Shown here: positions 36,739 through 45,845 of the stretch, one piece after another | Position numbering within the stretch: position 1 is the first letter of the stretch | Layout of the letters: each line of letters opens with the position of its first letter | Origin: Saccharopolyspora dendranthemae | GTDB taxonomy: Bacteria; Actinomycetota; Actinomycetes; Mycobacteriales; Pseudonocardiaceae | DNA: 64,000 nt | NCBI RefSeq assembly: GCF_007829955.1 | Contig: NZ_VIWX01000002.1 | Location: forward strand, 1,054,001 to 1,118,000 | Reading direction: 5' to 3' | Translations under genes and position numbers: made by a program | The notes under the pieces: generated by a model | Told to the model about the DNA's origin: nothing | Databases searched by the model: none | Seen by the model: the letters and a program-made list of their open reading frames with translations, nothing else

Positions 36739-37929
36739 ATGAAGAAGCACTTCCTGTTCACCAGCGTGCCCGCCTTCGGGCACGTGAACCCCACGTTGGC
36801 GCTGGTCAGCGAGCTGCTCGACCGAGGCCACCGGGTCACCTACGCGGTCGGGTCCGACGCGCTGGAAACGGTGCGGGCCACCGGCGCCGAGGTGCTGGGG
36901 CTGCCGACGAAGATGCCCGACATCGCCGGGCAGGGGAACGTCTTCACCCCTGAGCGCATGCGGACGATGATGGAGTTCTTCATCGGGGACGTCCGCCAGT
37001 GCATGCCGGTGCTGCTGGAACACTTCTCCGATTCACCGCCGGACGCGGTGTGCTCCGACGTGATGACCACCTACGGCCGGATGCTGGCCGACAAGCTCGG
37101 CATCCCAGCGGTCTCGTTGGTCCCCAACTTCGCGAGCAACGAGAACTTCGATCTGCGCTCCTCCATGATGGCCGAGCACGCCCCCGCGGTCGGTCCGCAG
37201 CACGCCGAGGCCATGACCAAGATCCACGAGGCGATGACCGAGGTCGGTGAGGAATTCGGCGTCGAAGCCGTTCCCCTGATCGGCGGGCCTCCGACCGGCC
37301 TGAACCTGGTGTTCCTGCCGGAGGAGTTCCAGCTGGCGCACGAGACGTTCGACGAGCGCTTCCGGTTCATCGGCCCGCTCGTGGGCGACCGCGCGGACGA
37401 GGACTACTCCCCCGCCGACCCGCAGCGCCCGCTCGTCTACATCGCGCTGGGAACCGCGTTCAACGAGCGCCCGGACTTCTACCGGTTGTGCTTCGAAGCC
37501 TTCGCCGAGGGACCGTGGCAGGTCGCGCTGTCGATCGGATCGCGCGTGGATCCGGCCGCGCTGGGCGAGATCCCGGCCCACTTCGACGTGCGACCCTCGT
37601 TCCCCCAGCCCGCGGTGCTGCGGCACGCCGAGGCGTTCGTCTCGCACACCGGCATGAACTCGACCATGGAGTCGCTGCACAGCGGCGTTCCGCTGATCGC
37701 GGTGCCGCAGATGCCCGAGCAGTCGGCGAACGCCGCCCGCGCGGAGGAGCTCGGCCTCGGCGTGAAGCTCGATCCGGAGACCGTCACCGCCGCGGAGCTG
37801 CGCGCGGCCGTCGACCGGATGTCCTCCGATCCCGACGTGCGCAGCAACCTCGACCGGATGCGGGACGTCCTGCGCTCGACCGGAGGAGCTCCCGCCGGGG
37901 CCGACGCGATGGAGGCCTTCGTGGTCTGA
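36739..37929 (+). CDS. MGT-family glycosyltransferase (macrolide-type)
   Basis: GT-1 (UGT/GT-B) glycosyltransferase of 396 residues. The acceptor domain begins with FTSVPAFGHVNPTLAL. The NDP-sugar signature HTGMNSTMESLHSGVPLIAVPQMPEQ is near 305-330. This is the OleD/OleI-like MGT group, known for inactivating macrolides by glucosylation. It is 16 bp after the permease gene with GAGGAG before the ATG. With the efflux genes upstream, it suggests a cassette that glycosylates and exports a drug; the drug is not known. Confidence 0.9.
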   Translation: MKKHFLFTSVPAFGHVNPTLALVSELLDRGHRVTYAVGSDALETVRATGAEVLGLPTKMPDIAGQGNVFTPERMRTMMEFFIGDVRQCMPVLLEHFSDSPPDAVCSDVMTTYGRMLADKLGIPAVSLVPNFASNENFDLRSSMMAEHAPAVGPQHAEAMTKIHEAMTEVGEEFGVEAVPLIGGPPTGLNLVFLPEEFQLAHETFDERFRFIGPLVGDRADEDYSPADPQRPLVYIALGTAFNERPDFYRLCFEAFAEGPWQVALSIGSRVDPAALGEIPAHFDVRPSFPQPAVLRHAEAFVSHTGMNSTMESLHSGVPLIAVPQMPEQSANAARAEELGLGVKLDPETVTAAELRAAVDRMSSDPDVRSNLDRMRDVLRSTGGAPAGADAMEAFVV

Positions 37930-37942
37930 TCGCGGCCGCTTG

Positions 37943-37980
37943 ATCCCGGGGCGGGTGGTGTTCTCCGCCTGTCCCGGGAT
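37943..37980 (+). terminator. Terminator after the resistance operon
   Basis: ATCCCGGG / CCCGGGAT stem with further pairing inside, followed by AATTTC. It ends the TetR-ABC-GT operon. Confidence 0.6.
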
Positions 37981-38060
37981 AATTTCATTCCACACTGAAC
38001 CCACGAATGTAATCGATATGTGATGCGCTGTGATCCCATTCGGCACCGGGTGCCGAGCGA

Positions 38061-38804
38061 TCACCGTTCGACGTCGCGCAGGGCCTCCTGGACCCGCTCC
38101 AGAACCGCTCCCGCCGAGGCGGAGGTGCGCACGGCGGCCACCACGACCGAGTCCTGACCCGCGCCGGTCGCTCCCCCGGGCCACTGCCCGGACAGCGCCT
38201 CGCGGACCTGCTCGGTGGCGTGCCGCAGCGCCGCCCCGGCGTCCAACTCTCCCCCGCTGCGCAGCCACTGGCGCAGCACGTGGTTGTGCGCGGCGACCAC
38301 CGCCGAGGCCGCGACCGCCGCGTGCAGCTCGGCGTCGGGCTGGCCGGCGAAGCGGGCGCGCAGGTAGCGCGCGAAGACCCGCTGGTACCGGTCGATGCTC
38401 GCGATCTCCTTGTCCCGCAAGGCCGGGACCTGCCTGGTCAGCTCCGAGCGCTTGAGCGAGACCTCGGGTTCTTCGAGGTACATCCCCAGCACGAACTCCG
38501 CGGCCTCCCCCAGGACCCGCAGCGCGTCGGCGTCCGGAGCAGCCGACTCCAGCAGCTCCACGACGTCGGCCAGCCGCTCGTCGTGCCCGGGGAACACGAC
38601 GTCCTCCTTGGACCGGAAGTACCGGAAGAAGGTACGCCTCCCGACCCCGGCGGCCTCGGCGATCTGGTCCACGGTGGTCGCTTCGAAGCCCTGCTCGGCG
38701 AACCTCTCCAGCGCGGCGACCGCGATCGCGCTGCGCACCTTCCGGCGGCCGTGCGGAGTGCGTCCAGAACGGGGCTTGGGAGCCGCAACGACTGCCTCGG
38801 ACAT
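38061..38804 (-). CDS. TetR family repressor
   Basis: Repressor of 247 residues. HTH at about 25-72, including ATTVDQIAEAAGVGRRTFF, then a long ligand domain. ATG 38804. It is divergent from an acyl-CoA dehydrogenase, and a palindrome GGCACT-C-AGTGCC (38837-38849) lies between. It is probably a fatty-acid-responsive regulator. Confidence 0.87.
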   Translation of the reverse strand: MSEAVVAAPKPRSGRTPHGRRKVRSAIAVAALERFAEQGFEATTVDQIAEAAGVGRRTFFRYFRSKEDVVFPGHDERLADVVELLESAAPDADALRVLGEAAEFVLGMYLEEPEVSLKRSELTRQVPALRDKEIASIDRYQRVFARYLRARFAGQPDAELHAAVAASAVVAAHNHVLRQWLRSGGELDAGAALRHATEQVREALSGQWPGGATGAGQDSVVVAAVRTSASAGAVLERVQEALRDVER

Positions 38805-38836
38805 GGCTGCGAATGTAGCACCGCAGAATTGCTAGT

Positions 38837-38849
38837 GGCACTCAGTGCC
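38837..38849. promoter_or_regulatory. TetR operator
   Basis: Palindrome GGCACT-C-AGTGCC between divergent TetR and acyl-CoA dehydrogenase genes. Confidence 0.5.
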
Positions 38850-38945
38850 GTTACGATGAGGGCGACATCAGGTCCGCCGCGTTACGCGGGCGGCATGCGA
38901 CGAGACCCCGCTCGCGGCTGTGCGACGGGACTAGGGAGGGACCCG

Positions 38946-40100
38946 GTGGACCCGAACTTCGACACCTACCAGCTCGCCGAGGAGCACGACGCGCTGCGCG
39001 AGGCGGTGCGCGCCCTCGCCGAGAAGGAGATCGCGCCCCACGCGACCGACGTCGACGAGCAGGAGCGCTACCCGAAGGAAGCCCTCGACGCGCTGGTCAA
39101 GGCCGGTTTCGCCGCGACCCACATCCCCGAGGAGTACGGCGGCGAGGGCGCCGACTCGGTGGCCACCTGCATCGTCATCGAAGAGGTCGCCCGGGTCTGC
39201 GGGTCCTCCTCGCTGATCCCCGCGGTCAACAAGCTCGGCACCATGCCGATCATCCTGTCGGCCTCCGAGGACCTCAAGAAGCAGGTCCTGCCCTCGATCG
39301 CCAGCGGTGAGACCACCGCTTCCTACGCGCTATCCGAGCGCGAAGCGGGCTCCGACGCCGCGGCGATGAAGACCCGCGCCCGCCGCGACGGCGACAACTG
39401 GGTGCTCAACGGCAGCAAGTGCTGGATCACCAACGGCGGCGTGTCGAAGTGGTACACGGTCATGGCCGTGACCGACCCGGAGAAGGGCGCCAACGGCATC
39501 AGCGCCTTCGCCGTGCACGCCGACGACCCGGGCTTCACCGTCGGCCCCAAGGAGAAGAAGCTCGGCATCAAGGGCTCGCCCACCGTCGAGCTGTACTTCG
39601 AGGACGCCACCATCCCGGCCGACCGGATCATCGGTGAGCCGGGCACCGGCTTCAAGACCGCGCTCAAGACCCTCGACCACACGCGTCCGACGATCGGCGC
39701 GCAGGCGGTCGGCATCGCGCAGGGCGCGCTGGACCAGGCGCTGGCCTACGTCAAGGAGCGCAAGCAGTTCGGCAAGTCCATCGCCGAGTTCCAGGGCGTG
39801 CAGTTCATGCTCGCCGACATGGCGATGAAGGTCGAGTCCGCCCGTCAGATGGTCTACGTGGCGGCCGCCCGCGCCGAGCGCGGTGAGCCCAACCTCGGCT
39901 TCATCTCCGCGGCGGCGAAGTGCTTCGCCTCCGACGTGGCCATGGAGGTCACCACCGACGCCGTCCAGCTCTTCGGCGGCGCCGGCTACACCCGCGACTT
40001 CCCGGTCGAGCGCATGATGCGCGACGCCAAGATCACCCAGATCTACGAGGGCACCAACCAGGTCCAGCGCATGGTGATGGCACGCAACCTCCTCAAGTGA
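38946..40100 (+). CDS. Acyl-CoA dehydrogenase
   Basis: FAD-dependent enzyme of 384 residues for the first step of beta-oxidation or a related acyl-CoA oxidation. It carries ASYALSEREAGSDAAAM (about 127-143), WITNGG, and the C-terminal catalytic-base segment QIYEGTNQVQR near 366-376, where the Glu is the base. GTG start at 38946. A clear terminator follows. Confidence 0.94.
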   Translation: MDPNFDTYQLAEEHDALREAVRALAEKEIAPHATDVDEQERYPKEALDALVKAGFAATHIPEEYGGEGADSVATCIVIEEVARVCGSSSLIPAVNKLGTMPIILSASEDLKKQVLPSIASGETTASYALSEREAGSDAAAMKTRARRDGDNWVLNGSKCWITNGGVSKWYTVMAVTDPEKGANGISAFAVHADDPGFTVGPKEKKLGIKGSPTVELYFEDATIPADRIIGEPGTGFKTALKTLDHTRPTIGAQAVGIAQGALDQALAYVKERKQFGKSIAEFQGVQFMLADMAMKVESARQMVYVAAARAERGEPNLGFISAAAKCFASDVAMEVTTDAVQLFGGAGYTRDFPVERMMRDAKITQIYEGTNQVQRMVMARNLLK

Positions 40101-40116
40101 GGTCTTCCTCGCGCGA

Positions 40117-40149
40117 GTGCCCCGGTGGAACGGCGTTCCACCGGGGCAC
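40117..40149 (+). terminator. Terminator after the acyl-CoA dehydrogenase gene
   Basis: Perfect 15-bp stem GTGCCCCGGTGGAAC / GTTCCACCGGGGCAC with a GGC loop, followed by TTCT. Confidence 0.8.
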
Positions 40150-40243
40150 TTCTGCGTTCAGCGGAGTTGCCGCGCCGATCCCGAGATGACGGGCGAGTCG
40201 ATCACGCCGACACTGGGAGGACCCGCACAGCACAGGAGTCGGC

Positions 40244-40693
40244 ATGAACGCGCTTCGCAGCTCGCTCACCCTCATCGGCCGGATCGGCGTCGGGATCGTC
40301 CTCATCGCGCACGGCTGGCAGAAGCTCGTGACCTGGGGCGTTCCCACGACCGCGCAGAACTTCGGCACTATGGGCGTGCCGCTGCCCCAGCTCGCCGCCT
40401 GGTACGCGACCGTCGTGGAGCTCATCGGCGGCGTCCTGCTGATCCTCGGCATCGCACTGCCGCTGGTCGGACTGGCGGTGGCGCTCGACATGGCCGGAGC
40501 GATCATCTTCGTCCACCTGCCGCACGGCCTGTTCGCGCCGGACGGATTCGAACTGCCCCTGGTCATCGGCGCGGCCGCGCTCGCGATGGGGTTCAACGCC
40601 GGGAACTGGTCCCTGGACCACGCGATGTTCGGGCGGCGTGCGCGGCGCGAGTCGAAGTACGTCGCACCGTCGACGCCCGATCCCGGGCGTTGA
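40244..40693 (+). CDS. DoxX family membrane protein
   Basis: 149 residues, four predicted helices. GVGIVLIAHGWQKL is the DoxX pattern, and the protein ends in a basic cytoplasmic tail. These proteins are of uncertain function, some linked to redox membrane complexes. ATG 40244, alone. Confidence 0.8.
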   Translation: MNALRSSLTLIGRIGVGIVLIAHGWQKLVTWGVPTTAQNFGTMGVPLPQLAAWYATVVELIGGVLLILGIALPLVGLAVALDMAGAIIFVHLPHGLFAPDGFELPLVIGAAALAMGFNAGNWSLDHAMFGRRARRESKYVAPSTPDPGR

Positions 40694-40702
40694 CGCTCCC
40701 CA

Positions 40703-41173
40703 CTACTCCCCCGGCTCGACCTCGCGAGGGCGTTCGCGGCCGGCGAGGTAGTTGCCCGACTCCGCGTAAAGGCTGCTCAGCAGCCAGCTGGCGACTCCGA
40801 TGTCGTCGCCGATGCCCAGCAGCGGCAGGAAATCCGGGATGAAGTCGATCGGCGAGACCAGGTAGACCAGCGCGATCAGCCACAGCGCCGCCTGGTAGCG
40901 CGGGAGCTCGGGGTTCCGGCCCCGCGCGGTCGAACCGACCATGGACGGCACGGCCTTGACGCGGGCGAACGGCGATCCGGCCGCCCCCGCGCGATGCGCC
41001 CGGACCGCGGCCCGCACGGGCGACCGGCGCAGTCGGGCGACGAGCCCCGCGAGGCCGATCCCCGCCCCCGCGGCCATCAGGCCCACCGGCAGCAACCAGC
41101 CACCCGCGTCGCCACCGAAAGCGATCGCCACCACCGCACCGGCGACCAGCAGGACCACACCGAACACGATCAC
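40703..41173 (-). CDS. DUF1232/YkvA family protein
   Basis: 156 residues with two N-terminal membrane helices and a C-terminal DUF1232 segment YLVSPIDFIPDFLPLLGIGDD near 107-127. Function unknown. GTG start at 41173. Convergent with DoxX. Confidence 0.85.
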   Translation of the reverse strand: MIVFGVVLLVAGAVVAIAFGGDAGGWLLPVGLMAAGAGIGLAGLVARLRRSPVRAAVRAHRAGAAGSPFARVKAVPSMVGSTARGRNPELPRYQAALWLIALVYLVSPIDFIPDFLPLLGIGDDIGVASWLLSSLYAESGNYLAGRERPREVEPGE

Positions 41174-41287
41174 GCGCGCACCCCTTTCACAGGCCTCTCG
41201 ATCAGCGTGCCACGGAACCGGTTCACCCGGCGAGAGCGGGTGTTTCGTGGCACCTTCAGCATCGAACGAGCCGATGGGAGGGGCTAC

Positions 41288-42913
41288 GTGGTCGATCAGG
41301 CCGACACCGGTGTCCGAAGCCCCTCACTCGCCCGCGCGAGCGCGGCCATGGCCGTGGCCACCGCGATTAGCAGGATCAGCGGCCTGCTCGCCAAGGTGTT
41401 GCTCGTGGTGGTGCTCGGGCTGGGCATGGTCAACGACTCCTACACCGTGGCCAACACGCTGCCCACCGTCGTCAACGAGCTGCTGCTGGGCGGGGTGCTC
41501 ACCAGCATCGCCGTTCCGCTGCTGGTGCGGGCGCAGCGGGAAGGACCCGAGCACGGGCAGTCCTACGCGCAGTGGATGATCACCATGGGCGCGGTGCTTC
41601 TCGGCGTCGCCACCGCCGTCGCGGTCGCCGGTGCCGGGCTGCTGACCGCGCTGTACCTGGGTCCTGACACCCGGGCCAACGCGGAGCTGACCACCGCGTT
41701 CGCCTACCTGCTGCTGCCGGGCATCGTCTGCTACGGCATGTCGGCCCTGCTGCAGGCGATCCTCAACGTGCGCGGTCTGTTCGGCACTCCCGCCTGGGCA
41801 CCGGTGTTCAACAACCTCGTGGTGATCACCACCGTGATCGTCTACGCGGTGATGCCCGGTGAGATCTCCACCGACCCGGTGCGCATCGGAGAGCCGAAGC
41901 TGCTGGTGCTCGGGCTCGGAACGCTGGCCGGGATCACCACCCAGCTGCTGGTGATGGTCGTGTCCTTGCGGCGCAGCGGGTTCCGCTACCGGTGGCGGTG
42001 GGGATGGGACCGGCGGCTGTCGGAGTTCGGCGGTCTGGCCGGCTGGGTGGTGCTCTACACGCTGATCAGCCAGGCCGGGATGGTGGTGATCACCCGCGTC
42101 ACCGCGCAGGGCACCCCGGGCAGCGTGGCGACGTTCAACTACGCGTGGCTGCTGTCCCAGGTGCCCTACGGCGTGCTGGGCGTGTCGCTGCTGACGGCGC
42201 TGATGCCGCGGATCAGCCAGGCCGCGGCCTCCGGCGAAACCCGCGCGTTCGTCGACGACGTCGCCTGGGGCACGCGGATGACCGCGGTGCTGCTGATGCC
42301 GGTCAGCGCGCTGCTGGTGGTGGCGGGCGGTCCGCTCGCGGTCGCGTTCTTCTCGCTGGGCGCCAGCGACGTCGCCGCCGCCGGGCGGCTCGGCTGGGCG
42401 CTGGCCGCGGCGGCCGCGGGCGTCGTGCCCTTCGGGATCACCATGCTGCAGCTGCGGGCCTTCTACGCGATGCACGACGCCCGCACCCCGACCTGGATCA
42501 ACGTGATCATGGTCGCCGTGCGCAGCGTGCTGTGCTACCTCGTGCTGGCCACCGTGGACCCGCAGGACGTCGTGCTCGGGGTGACCGCGGCGATGTCGGC
42601 GAGCTTCCTGCTCGGTGCCGTGGTCGGGCAGATCTGGTTGCGCGCCCGGATCGGTTCGCTGCGTACCGGAGCGACGGTGGTGGGGTGCCTGCGCGCGCTG
42701 CTGGCGTGCACCGTCGGGGCGTTGTGCTCGCTGGCGGTGCTGGCCGGGGTGCGCGCGTTGACCGGCCCGCTGAACCCGATGGTGGACGCGTGGCTGGCCC
42801 TCGTGCTGCACGGGATCGTCGTGCTGGCCGTCAGCCTCGGCGTGCTCGCCCTGCTGCGGGCGCCCGAGCTGCGGCCGGCCCTGCAGAAGCTGGGCCGGCT
42901 CGCTCGTCGGTGA
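41288..42913 (+). CDS. murJ: Lipid II flippase MurJ
   Basis: MviN/MurJ family transporter of 541 residues with about 14 membrane helices. It flips lipid II across the membrane in peptidoglycan synthesis. Helix 1-2 region SRISGLLAKVLLVVVLG and the central GTPGSVATFNYAWLLSQVPYGVLG are characteristic. GTG 41288 was selected because GGAGG lies 6 bases upstream. Its stop abuts the GatD stop with no gap. An actinobacterial paralogue elsewhere in the genome may be the main MurJ. Confidence 0.85.
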   Translation: MVDQADTGVRSPSLARASAAMAVATAISRISGLLAKVLLVVVLGLGMVNDSYTVANTLPTVVNELLLGGVLTSIAVPLLVRAQREGPEHGQSYAQWMITMGAVLLGVATAVAVAGAGLLTALYLGPDTRANAELTTAFAYLLLPGIVCYGMSALLQAILNVRGLFGTPAWAPVFNNLVVITTVIVYAVMPGEISTDPVRIGEPKLLVLGLGTLAGITTQLLVMVVSLRRSGFRYRWRWGWDRRLSEFGGLAGWVVLYTLISQAGMVVITRVTAQGTPGSVATFNYAWLLSQVPYGVLGVSLLTALMPRISQAAASGETRAFVDDVAWGTRMTAVLLMPVSALLVVAGGPLAVAFFSLGASDVAAAGRLGWALAAAAAGVVPFGITMLQLRAFYAMHDARTPTWINVIMVAVRSVLCYLVLATVDPQDVVLGVTAAMSASFLLGAVVGQIWLRARIGSLRTGATVVGCLRALLACTVGALCSLAVLAGVRALTGPLNPMVDAWLALVLHGIVVLAVSLGVLALLRAPELRPALQKLGRLARR

Positions 42914-43639
42914 CTACTTGCGGTTGCGCACGTGCACCCGGGTGCGCTCGGTGCGCAGCGCTTTGAGCTCGGGCGGGTCCGGAACCGGTGCCAGCGGTTC
43001 GCCCAGGGCCCACTCCAGCAGCAGGTCGGCCAGCTTCGGGTTCCGCGCCAGCACCGGGCCGTGCATGTAGGTGCAGACGACGTGCCCGGTCACCGCGCCC
43101 TCGGCCTCGTCCCGGCCGTTGCCGACGCCGCGCACGACCTTGCCCAGCGCGTGCGAACCGGGCCCGAGGGACGTGCGCCCGAGGTGGTTCTCGAAACCGG
43201 TGAGCATCCCGACCCCGCCGAGCGTGGACTGGGTGGTCACCTCGCCGATCGCGCGTCCGCGGCCCGGCTCGGTCGTGGCGTCGACGAGGCCGAGCCCGTC
43301 GTGGCGCTGCCCGTCACCGGTGACGAAGCCCGTTCCCAGCACCTGCAGACCGCCGCAGATCCCCAGCACCGGAACTCCTCGGGCCACCGCGCGGGTCAGG
43401 CCGGCACCGCGGCGCAGGAAGCGAACGGCGGCGACCTGCGCGACGTCCTCCCCGCCGCCGATCAGGTACAGGTCGCAGTCCTCCGGGACGGCGTCGTCGG
43501 AGGACAGGACGGTGACCAGCTCGCTGCCGATGCTCCGCCAGCGCAACCGCTGGGCCAGCACGATCGCGTTGCCGCGGTCTCCGTAGGTGCCCAGCAGGTC
43601 TGGCAGGACGAGGGCGATGCGGACTCGTTCCCCGGTCAT
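42914..43639 (-). CDS. gatD: Lipid II isoglutaminyl synthase, glutaminase subunit GatD
   Basis: Class-I glutamine amidotransferase of 241 residues. The catalytic Cys is in GICGGLQVLG near 93-102 and the His in CTYMHGPVLARNPKLADLLL. It supplies ammonia to MurT, which amidates the D-Glu of lipid II. The start overlaps the MurT stop (ATGA), as in other MurT-GatD operons. Confidence 0.92.
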   Translation of the reverse strand: MTGERVRIALVLPDLLGTYGDRGNAIVLAQRLRWRSIGSELVTVLSSDDAVPEDCDLYLIGGGEDVAQVAAVRFLRRGAGLTRAVARGVPVLGICGGLQVLGTGFVTGDGQRHDGLGLVDATTEPGRGRAIGEVTTQSTLGGVGMLTGFENHLGRTSLGPGSHALGKVVRGVGNGRDEAEGAVTGHVVCTYMHGPVLARNPKLADLLLEWALGEPLAPVPDPPELKALRTERTRVHVRNRK

Positions 43640-45033
43640 GTGCGGCTCCTGGTGTGCAGGTCGCGGAAGGCGGTGTAGTTGGCGATGACGTCGGGCAATC
43701 CGCCTTCGGTGCCGCCGAGGGCGACCTCGACCGTGGAAGCGACGCTGGCCCGCACCCCGGCGTAGCGCAGGCGCACCGCGAGGTCCAGGGCTCGGTCGCC
43801 CGCGACCTGGACGGGCCGGCCGCGCAGCATCTCGAAGTCCACGTCCCACAACCACGAGACGTCGTAGCCGTCGGCTTCGCGGCTGTTGACCACCAGCACC
43901 AGCGGTTCGTCGTTGCTGGAGACCAGGTCGAGCATCTCCAGCCAGCTGGCGGGGTTCTTGGCCAGCAGCAATCGGACCCGGCGTCCACCGAGCCGCACCG
44001 TGTCGTAGCGGCCGGCGGCCTGCGAGATCCGGCGGACGCGCGCCAGCACCGGGGCTTCCTCCCCGCCCAGCTGCAGCGCGGCGGCCAGCGCGAAGGTGGC
44101 GTTGACGCGGTTGACGTGACCGGGCAGGGCGAGCGCGAGCTCGTGGTGGGTGCCCTCGGAGTCCAGGACGCCGGTGTCGGTGACCTTCCAGTCGGCGGGT
44201 GGCCGCGCGAGCCCGCACTGGCAGCGCCAATCGCGGTCGACGTCGCCGATGAAGGCACCGCACTGCGGGCAGTTCAGCGCGTCGTCGCGCCACCGCACGC
44301 CACCGGAGACCCAGGTGACGTGGGGGTGGCCGGCGGCGGCGAACACGATGTTGGGGTCGTCGCGGTTGGCGATGACCTGCGCCCCCGGGGCTTGGGTGAG
44401 CGCCCGTTGCAGGCTGGCCGCGACGGTGCGGACCTCGCCCACGCGGTCGAGCTGGTCGCGGCTGAGGTTCAGCAGGAGGATCGCCGACGGTTCGAAGCGC
44501 TCGGTGACCTGCGCCAGGTGCAGCTCGTCGACCTCCAGCGCGGCGAAGGGAGCGTCGAGCTGGGTCAGCAGCGCGGCGACGTGACCGTCGAGCATGTTCG
44601 CGCCGGTCGCATTGCTGACCGCGGGTGCCTTCGCGCGCAGCGCCTCGGCGACCATCTGGGTGGTGGTGGTCTTGCCATTCGTTCCGGTGACCATGACGAC
44701 ACGCCGACCGGTTGCCAACCGCTGCAGGAGATCGGGTTGTAGCGTCAGCGCCAATCGGCCACCGATCATGCCGCCGGATCCGAGACCGAGACGCTGCGAC
44801 AGCGACGCCGCCCACTTGCCTGCGTTGATGGCCATCGCGGTGCGCAGGCCCATCCGACGGGTGTCGGCGGGCTCGCGCACGGGCGCGGGAACGACCTTCC
44901 AGTGCTGGTCAGCGCCCTGGGTTCGGTCAGGCGGACGGCCGCCGTCGGCGCTCGGCCGCTGATCGGGCGACTGGCGCTGGGCCGGTGTCTGGTCGACCGT
45001 CGGCTCGTCGGTCTCCCGCGTGGTGTCGGACAT
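43636..45033 (-). CDS. murT: Lipid II isoglutaminyl synthase subunit MurT
   Basis: Mur-ligase homologue of 465 residues, amidating lipid II D-glutamate with GatD. ATP-binding VMVTGTNGKTTTT near 112-124. The zinc-ribbon Cys4 (CPQCGAF...CQCG) is near 268-286. The C-terminal DUF1727 segment follows. The first 60 residues are a Gln/Pro-rich, low-complexity leader, unusual for the family, where the ligase usually begins earlier. ATG 45033 has GGGGAGGGG upstream. Confidence 0.92.
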   Translation of the reverse strand: MSDTTRETDEPTVDQTPAQRQSPDQRPSADGGRPPDRTQGADQHWKVVPAPVREPADTRRMGLRTAMAINAGKWAASLSQRLGLGSGGMIGGRLALTLQPDLLQRLATGRRVVMVTGTNGKTTTTQMVAEALRAKAPAVSNATGANMLDGHVAALLTQLDAPFAALEVDELHLAQVTERFEPSAILLLNLSRDQLDRVGEVRTVAASLQRALTQAPGAQVIANRDDPNIVFAAAGHPHVTWVSGGVRWRDDALNCPQCGAFIGDVDRDWRCQCGLARPPADWKVTDTGVLDSEGTHHELALALPGHVNRVNATFALAAALQLGGEEAPVLARVRRISQAAGRYDTVRLGGRRVRLLLAKNPASWLEMLDLVSSNDEPLVLVVNSREADGYDVSWLWDVDFEMLRGRPVQVAGDRALDLAVRLRYAGVRASVASTVEVALGGTEGGLPDVIANYTAFRDLHTRSRT

Positions 45034-45102
45034 GCGTCCCCTCCCCCCTCGGGCGGCCGTCGCACGCGGCACGCCGGGTCGGCTCAGGGCTGCGCGACAC
45101 CG

Positions 45103-45273
45103 CTAATCGGCCGCACTCGGGCGCGCCGCCCTTCGCTTCCTGGCCAGTGTGGCCCGGCTCCGGCGAAACAGCGCGACGATCAAGAGCAGGAAACCGGCCG
45201 TGATGGCAGCGGGTCCGACCCAGCTGTCGAGTCCGGAATCGACTGCGGCGTCCATTTGAAGTGCGATGAACAT
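45103..45273 (-). CDS. Small single-pass membrane protein upstream of murT
   Basis: 56 residues, too short to appear in many annotations. The first 20 are polar, with a helix of about 18 hydrophobic residues (GPAAITAGFLLLIVALF), then a basic tail (RRSRATLARKRRAARPS), which suits an outside N-terminus and inside C-terminus. AAGGGGACC precedes ATG 45273. It is on the murT strand, 69 bp before the murT start, and may be in the same operon, so it might be an accessory of the MurT-GatD complex. That is inference. Confidence 0.55.
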   Translation of the reverse strand: MFIALQMDAAVDSGLDSWVGPAAITAGFLLLIVALFRRSRATLARKRRAARPSAAD

Positions 45274-45649
45274 CGGGGGTCCCCTTTCCGAAGGTCGGGG
45301 GTAGGGGCACGCGGGGTGAGTGCGGTCACGTCAATGGTCCGCCGCGGCTGGGGATGTCCGCTGCGCTGACATGCCGGTAAGTCCCGCGTTCGAGCAGCAA
45401 TCACTCGGGATGATGTCGCGAGGGCACGTTAGGTGATCGGACGGTCGACTCGAGAGATCAGAGCCGACTTCACGTCTCGCGACATTTCGTTGCGGTTGTG
45501 CGGTTTTGAGTCCGAACGGCGGATCATTCCACATCGCAGCGCTCACCCGTTGGGGTCTATTGCGGCGATACGCTCGGCGATCAACGAACGTGCAATTACT
45601 CTCGGATTTGATCCCGACGGTGTTCGTCAAGATCCGAAGGGAGCCGGAC
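45274..45649. other. Divergent intergenic region
   Basis: About 375 bp between the murT-side small protein and a 33-residue microprotein gene. It must hold both promoters. No convincing gene seen. Confidence 0.35.
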
Positions 45650-45751
45650 GTGACCGAACTCGTGCTGATGCTGGGCTTCTTCGCCTTCGCCGGAATCGGC
45701 TGGACCGCATGGGACATCCGCAACGACCTGCGCCGCCGCAAGCTCAAGTGA
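45650..45751 (+). CDS. 33-residue membrane microprotein
   Basis: Start GTG 45650 with AAGGGAG 6 bases upstream. The sequence has one membrane helix (ELVLMLGFFAFAGIGWTAW) and a charged tail (DIRNDLRRRKLK). A longer in-frame extension (from 45506) has no coding character. A strong hairpin follows the stop. Function unknown. Confidence 0.5.
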   Translation: MTELVLMLGFFAFAGIGWTAWDIRNDLRRRKLK

Positions 45752-45772
45752 GAGGCGTTCCGCAGATCGCAG

Positions 45773-45813
45773 ACGAGGGACCCCGCCGGAGAGAGGAAGG
45801 CGGGGTCCCTCGT
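45773..45813. terminator. Bidirectional terminator
   Basis: Perfect 15-bp stem ACGAGGGACCCCGCC / GGCGGGGTCCCTCGT with an 11-base loop, between the convergent microprotein and rpf genes. Confidence 0.75.
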
Positions 45814-45845
45814 TCATGCGCACCCTGGTCCGCAGACGGGGTGGG

